A stretch of DNA of 64,000 nucleotides, from NCBI RefSeq assembly GCF_020184175.1, contig NC_065531.1, positions 74,804,604 through 74,868,603 of the forward strand. Reading direction: 5' to 3'. A program made the position numbers and the translations under genes. The stretch is from Aphis gossypii. Taxonomy: Eukaryota; Arthropoda; Insecta; Hemiptera; Aphididae. Below, in pieces: positions 59,640 to 64,000 of the stretch. The notes under the pieces are model-generated. The model was not told the origin of the DNA and ran no database searches. It was given only the letters and a program-made list of their open reading frames with translations. Every line of letters starts with the position of its first letter. The stretch's first letter is position 1.

Positions 59640-61700
59640 CATGCCAATGTTTAAGTATACATTTTATGTTCGTACCAGACCGTCTGAAGGAAAACGATGT
59701 ATGCGTGGTATTATAATATTTTATATATTTCGGTCGACGGTTCTACCTACTGGCTGCTGCTATCTGATACAAAGTATAACCCGTCTCGCAAAGTGTTGTG
59801 ACAATAATCTATATTTATGCTATTACTTGCCGTCGATGGGGTGAGAAGAATTCGAAATCGCGTGAAACGCAAAATTTTCGCTTTTCGTCTGTATATGTAT
59901 ATACAGTATATGTATATGTATTTGTGTTATATTGTGTGTCCTATATAGCATACATACATATATATGTAATATGTATACATTATAGTGTAGTCAAGTTACT
60001 TGCACTCAATGTGTGATGTCGTCTCACAGCAAGTCCGTCTGTTCACAGTATGCCTACATACATAATATATGACAATTCGAAAGTTTTGTCACCGTTTTTA
60101 TAAAAAAAATATCGGGTATTATTTATTATATATGGGCAAATCTGACGTCTTCTCCGTATGGCAATCGTTGAGCTATTTTATTGTTATTTTTTTTCTCCGC
60201 AAAAACTTACGATTCGTTTTTTATAATATAGGTTATATATATAACTCAGGTATATAATATATATATATTATATATTTCATACTATAGTGTATACATAAAA
60301 TATAGTTTCTCTCGTCTTTTTTTTTTTTGTATTCTGTATGTTTTTTTAACGTAGGTGGTTAACAAATTGAAAATTATTGACGTCTTTGAAAATATTTTGT
60401 TTGCATAATTTGAAGTTATTATATAAAATGACAGTTTGGAAAATAATTAATATTTTTACTATTTTTTATCGTTATAATTTCTAAAGCTTTTATCATTGGC
60501 TACAAACATTTTTAATTTTGTATTCCAAATTACAATAGTTTTATTTTTTCTAAGCGTTTTGATAAATAAAAAACGAATTTCAAACATTTACTTAAATGTA
60601 AAACCAAAGTTGGCTGGTTAAATATGTCTAAACAAATATATCTTGTTTGAAAATGCGAGTACCTAAAATGTATCTTAGTTAATGATATAATAAATAAACC
60701 TGAATTAGTATAATAGATAATGAACGATTAGTTATTTAACTATAATTTACGAGTATAAGCCAATAATAAGAGTATTTAAATCTTTATAGAGTTATAGTAG
60801 ACTAACATTTCGTAGTTTTCCTTTATACGACTTAGCTTATCTTAACTTTAAAATAAATACTTATTGTTATTAATAATAATCATTTACCTAACTATGTTAA
60901 TAATTTATTAACTAACTATTCGTGATTATTACTTCTATTTGTTGGATGTGTTTATTTTTAACAAAATATGTTTGTTTAAAAATATTTAACTAAATTTATA
61001 CACAGACACACGTAGAGTTTGGGTTAAGTTGTGTGTGTGTATGTAAATGAGTTATAAATCTAAAATACTACTCGTTGTATGAGTTATGCGATTTAAAATT
61101 TTATCAAATGTTTATTAATTTCATAATATGATTTCTGCACGTAGTCATGTCTGTATGAAAAATTATGTGAAGCGATGAGTAAGTACGATCGACGCTAAAT
61201 GAAGAATCGTTTTGTTTCCGTATGATTTTAATATAATACTTCTACTAGCTGGCTGGTAATTGTTATAATAACATACATTCACGAGTCCTAACGACTACCT
61301 AGAAGTATATTATATATGAGTATAAATGTATAATGTAACAGTCAACACAACGAATTTTCGCTATGTTATGTCCAATCGTTGGTTCATATAACATTCACGG
61401 TAATACGATTAAAACAATATATATTACGCAATTTCTTAAATGTAGACTCGCAAACATTGTACATGACAAAACGTCATTATATTGATATTTAAAACACTAT
61501 ACTAGCTAATACTAGGAATCGTTTGAAAATATATTGGATGGTAAGAAAAGAAAACACTAATCGTAATTGGAGTAAAAACAAGAGAATTATTTCGCACAGT
61601 TTACTATTTACTTAGAAAAAATACATAGACTTATACGTGCAGAGTTAGCTAAACGTTTGTAACCAAATTTTCACAGTATATACATATTATATTGCTCACG
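59640..61700. other. AT-rich sequence without recognised genes
   Basis: Short ORFs only (59641-60257), none with family resemblance; TATA and GTAT-rich tracts. Confidence 0.6.
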
Positions 61701-64000
61701 GGCGGTGTAGGTAGTACGAAATCCTATCCTTCTATTCTCGACAGCATCCCTATACTCATACCTATACACATCATAATTTGATGTTATTATTTTTCTCTGT
61801 GGTTGGTATATGCTGTCAAATCCCGAGATGATATGATATTATAGTTTCACAACAATAGGTTTTCGTGGTATGTACAGACATGCGCGTATAATATATAATA
61901 TTGTATATCTACGATAAATACACGACTAGAGCGCCTAGAGCTTTTGATCGAATGTTTCGTGTAAGTCGAATTGTCAAACTTCAGTAGATTCCGGTCGGGT
62001 GAACTCACAAACGTCCGTTGATGTGTCACGTAGACAAGTATAATATATAATAATATATAGCTACCATGTGCGTCCTTCTTATCTCAGTACGCCCACGTTT
62101 CAGAAGACAGAAACGCCGCCGGAAAACCATTAATGTCAATGAAAAACATCAGACCTTAGACTCCTAGACTTAGCGTTCGGATCTACAAATATATAACCAA
62201 TAAAAATAACAACACCGTCGAGGAAAATAATATAATATGTATACCAATAATGTCTCAATATTTTATTGAAATCACACCATGTATTATAATGGTTAATTAA
62301 GTGTATAATATTTAAGCAGATTCGTACATTGTGAAACCCATTGAGCCATTGAGGTATAAAAATACACATAGGACATTTTTGAGGGACTCCAGCAATTTTT
62401 TCTTCGTAAAAAAGATTTATTTAGTCGTATATTATATATACAGTCATTGGTCGTGCTTAATAGATTTAAACTGATTTGAAAATTTCCATAGAATATAATA
62501 TAATATATTTTTAGTTTAATTTATTTATCTAAAAAACAAGTACCTAGTGTAGTTTTTCACTATTATTTCTCAGTTTCTAACCTAATATATAAAATTATAA
62601 AAGTATTGGTATTATTATATTTTTAATACGGAATTGACTGTAACGCTAATATTTATACGATTGATATACGATTGGATGATGATATTTTTATAACTATTAT
62701 CTTACATATGAGCAGGTATAGGTAGTAATATAGCAAAATATTATATTTTTGTGTTGACGAAAAGTTTTTTGTCATACCTAGGCTGACGATTAATGGTTTT
62801 TAAGACGATCCAAAAATTTTAGGTAGTGTAGTATAAATAATCGTTATTCAGGCCGTCGTCTTCATCTTTATATTGTCGGCGAAACAAGAGAAATACGCTC
62901 ATACGTAAGCGCGCGCGACGATTATTATTATGATAATATTTATAACTACCGACACGTCATATCCTTTTCCGTGAAAGATCCTATATTTACGATTATATAC
63001 ATATATAAATTGTTTCTAATTTATATTATGAACGCTTTTGTTGTGTCACGCGCGAAGGATAAAATGCATGGGCGTAGGTAACGCAATTCTCTCAAATCTC
63101 ATTTTCGTTGATGAATAATTGATACTAGCGTATTACAATATGTTTATATATGTATAATATATATACATACTCGCGTGTACATATACAGATCGCGTTCATT
63201 GTATTCAGTAAGCGAAAACGGTGTAACAATTATCATTGTCGAATCTTCGTACCGGAGTCTGTGTGTAAACATTCACTAACAGATTTGGTATAGCTGACGC
63301 CAAGGATTTATTTTTAATTATTTTTTAAACATAATATTTTTTATCACTACGTGTGTCAGTTCTTTAAAACCTAATATTATACTCGTATTATAGTTATCAT
63401 TGTTTGACCAGCTTTCTATGTTGTCTACAATCTATCTCGTGTAATACCCAAAATTACGGGTATAATATTATGTGGCACAGTTGTTGCCGTCACCAAAACG
63501 TGACATTTAATACATAGGTAGGTACTCATTAGCTGACCGACGTAATGTATTATTAAATTAAAATATTTTGATAGTTACGTATTTGTTTAGTATTGTAGTA
63601 TTGTACTGCAGCTCCCATTATTACGGGATACGATAATTGTTTTTCTATTCACTCAAACGCAAGACCAAGACTATTCTTCATAATATTATATTTTATTTCA
63701 GAACATTTTTTTCATTTTTTCACTGACACGGTTTTCCGCACACACAAATGCGTATAGAACTAAGTAATCACTAAGTTGGTAAATATTAAATACTATGCGC
63801 GTTTTATTTCCGAACAAGAGTAAAACTACGTAAATGCTAAATGTACGTCTCTCGCCGGTAGGAAATGCAGTTATTGGTAAATTTTCGTTCGTTAAAATTT
63901 AATGGCGTATCACTAGCTATAATAATATATATTATATATATACGTGGTTTTGACCACGTCCGGATGATTGTCTCTAATCTCTGTGTACATTACACAACTG
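61700..64000. promoter_or_regulatory. CpG-richer stretch at the window end
   Basis: Patches with CGCGCGCGACG (62910), CACGCGCGAAGG (63047) and CTCTCGCCGG (63849) in AT-rich sequence. Could be the approach to a gene beyond the window; no exon could be defined. Confidence 0.25.

Noticed and set aside
1..64000. tRNA genes
   Set aside because: No B-box like GGTTCGAATCC with a matching A-box and cloverleaf was found by eye on either strand; a tRNAscan-SE run would be decisive.

Overview
The window is AT-rich eukaryotic DNA (roughly 70% A+T) with many short spliced exons, long introns, dense TAGGTACCTA-type repeats and several non-autonomous transposon families. Gene content and repeat style point to an insect, most probably an aphid (Hemiptera); the species call is inference. 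No rRNA, tRNA, CRISPR or prokaryotic gene organisation was seen.

Region 1 (1-19 kb): one plus-strand gene for a Cys-loop ligand-gated anion channel subunit. I assembled nine coding exons from 161 to 18866 by matching splice sites, reading phase and family landmarks. They give a 484-residue open frame with a signal peptide, a C-x13-C Cys-loop, a PAR motif before TM2 and four membrane segments. Its introns hold a ~730-bp fold-back element, a GC-rich TE-like insertion, several short MITE-like elements and, in intron 5 on the opposite strand (10.9-12.2 kb), a nested gene for a putative secreted protein built of about seven nine-residue KN-x-H/C repeats. That nested gene is the least ordinary thing in the window.

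Region 2 (20.2-25.3 kb): a minus-strand gene for maspardin (SPG21), seven coding exons, 300 residues, GASLG nucleophile elbow present. It converges with the channel gene and diverges from the next gene.

Region 3 (26.0-28.3 kb): a plus-strand gene for a PEX11-family peroxisomal membrane protein, three coding exons, 234 residues. It is head-to-head with SPG21 across 840 bp. The first intron begins with an in-frame membrane-segment ORF followed at once by tandem AATAAA motifs, a possible short isoform.

Region 4 (28.3-64 kb): no convincing protein-coding gene. It holds AT-rich sequence, transposon remnants (an R1/jockey-like LINE fragment at 39.8-40.0 kb; copies of a ~750-bp TIR element at 52.8 and 58.9 kb), perfect or near-perfect hairpins, and islands of high GC/CpG (32.5-33.1, 43.6-45.1, 48.9-49.4, 57.9-58.8, 61.7-64 kb). 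These islands look like promoters or 5' exons of a gene lying mostly beyond the window, the best candidate being a first exon ending at a good donor at 44509. All splice models were made by eye and need transcript support.
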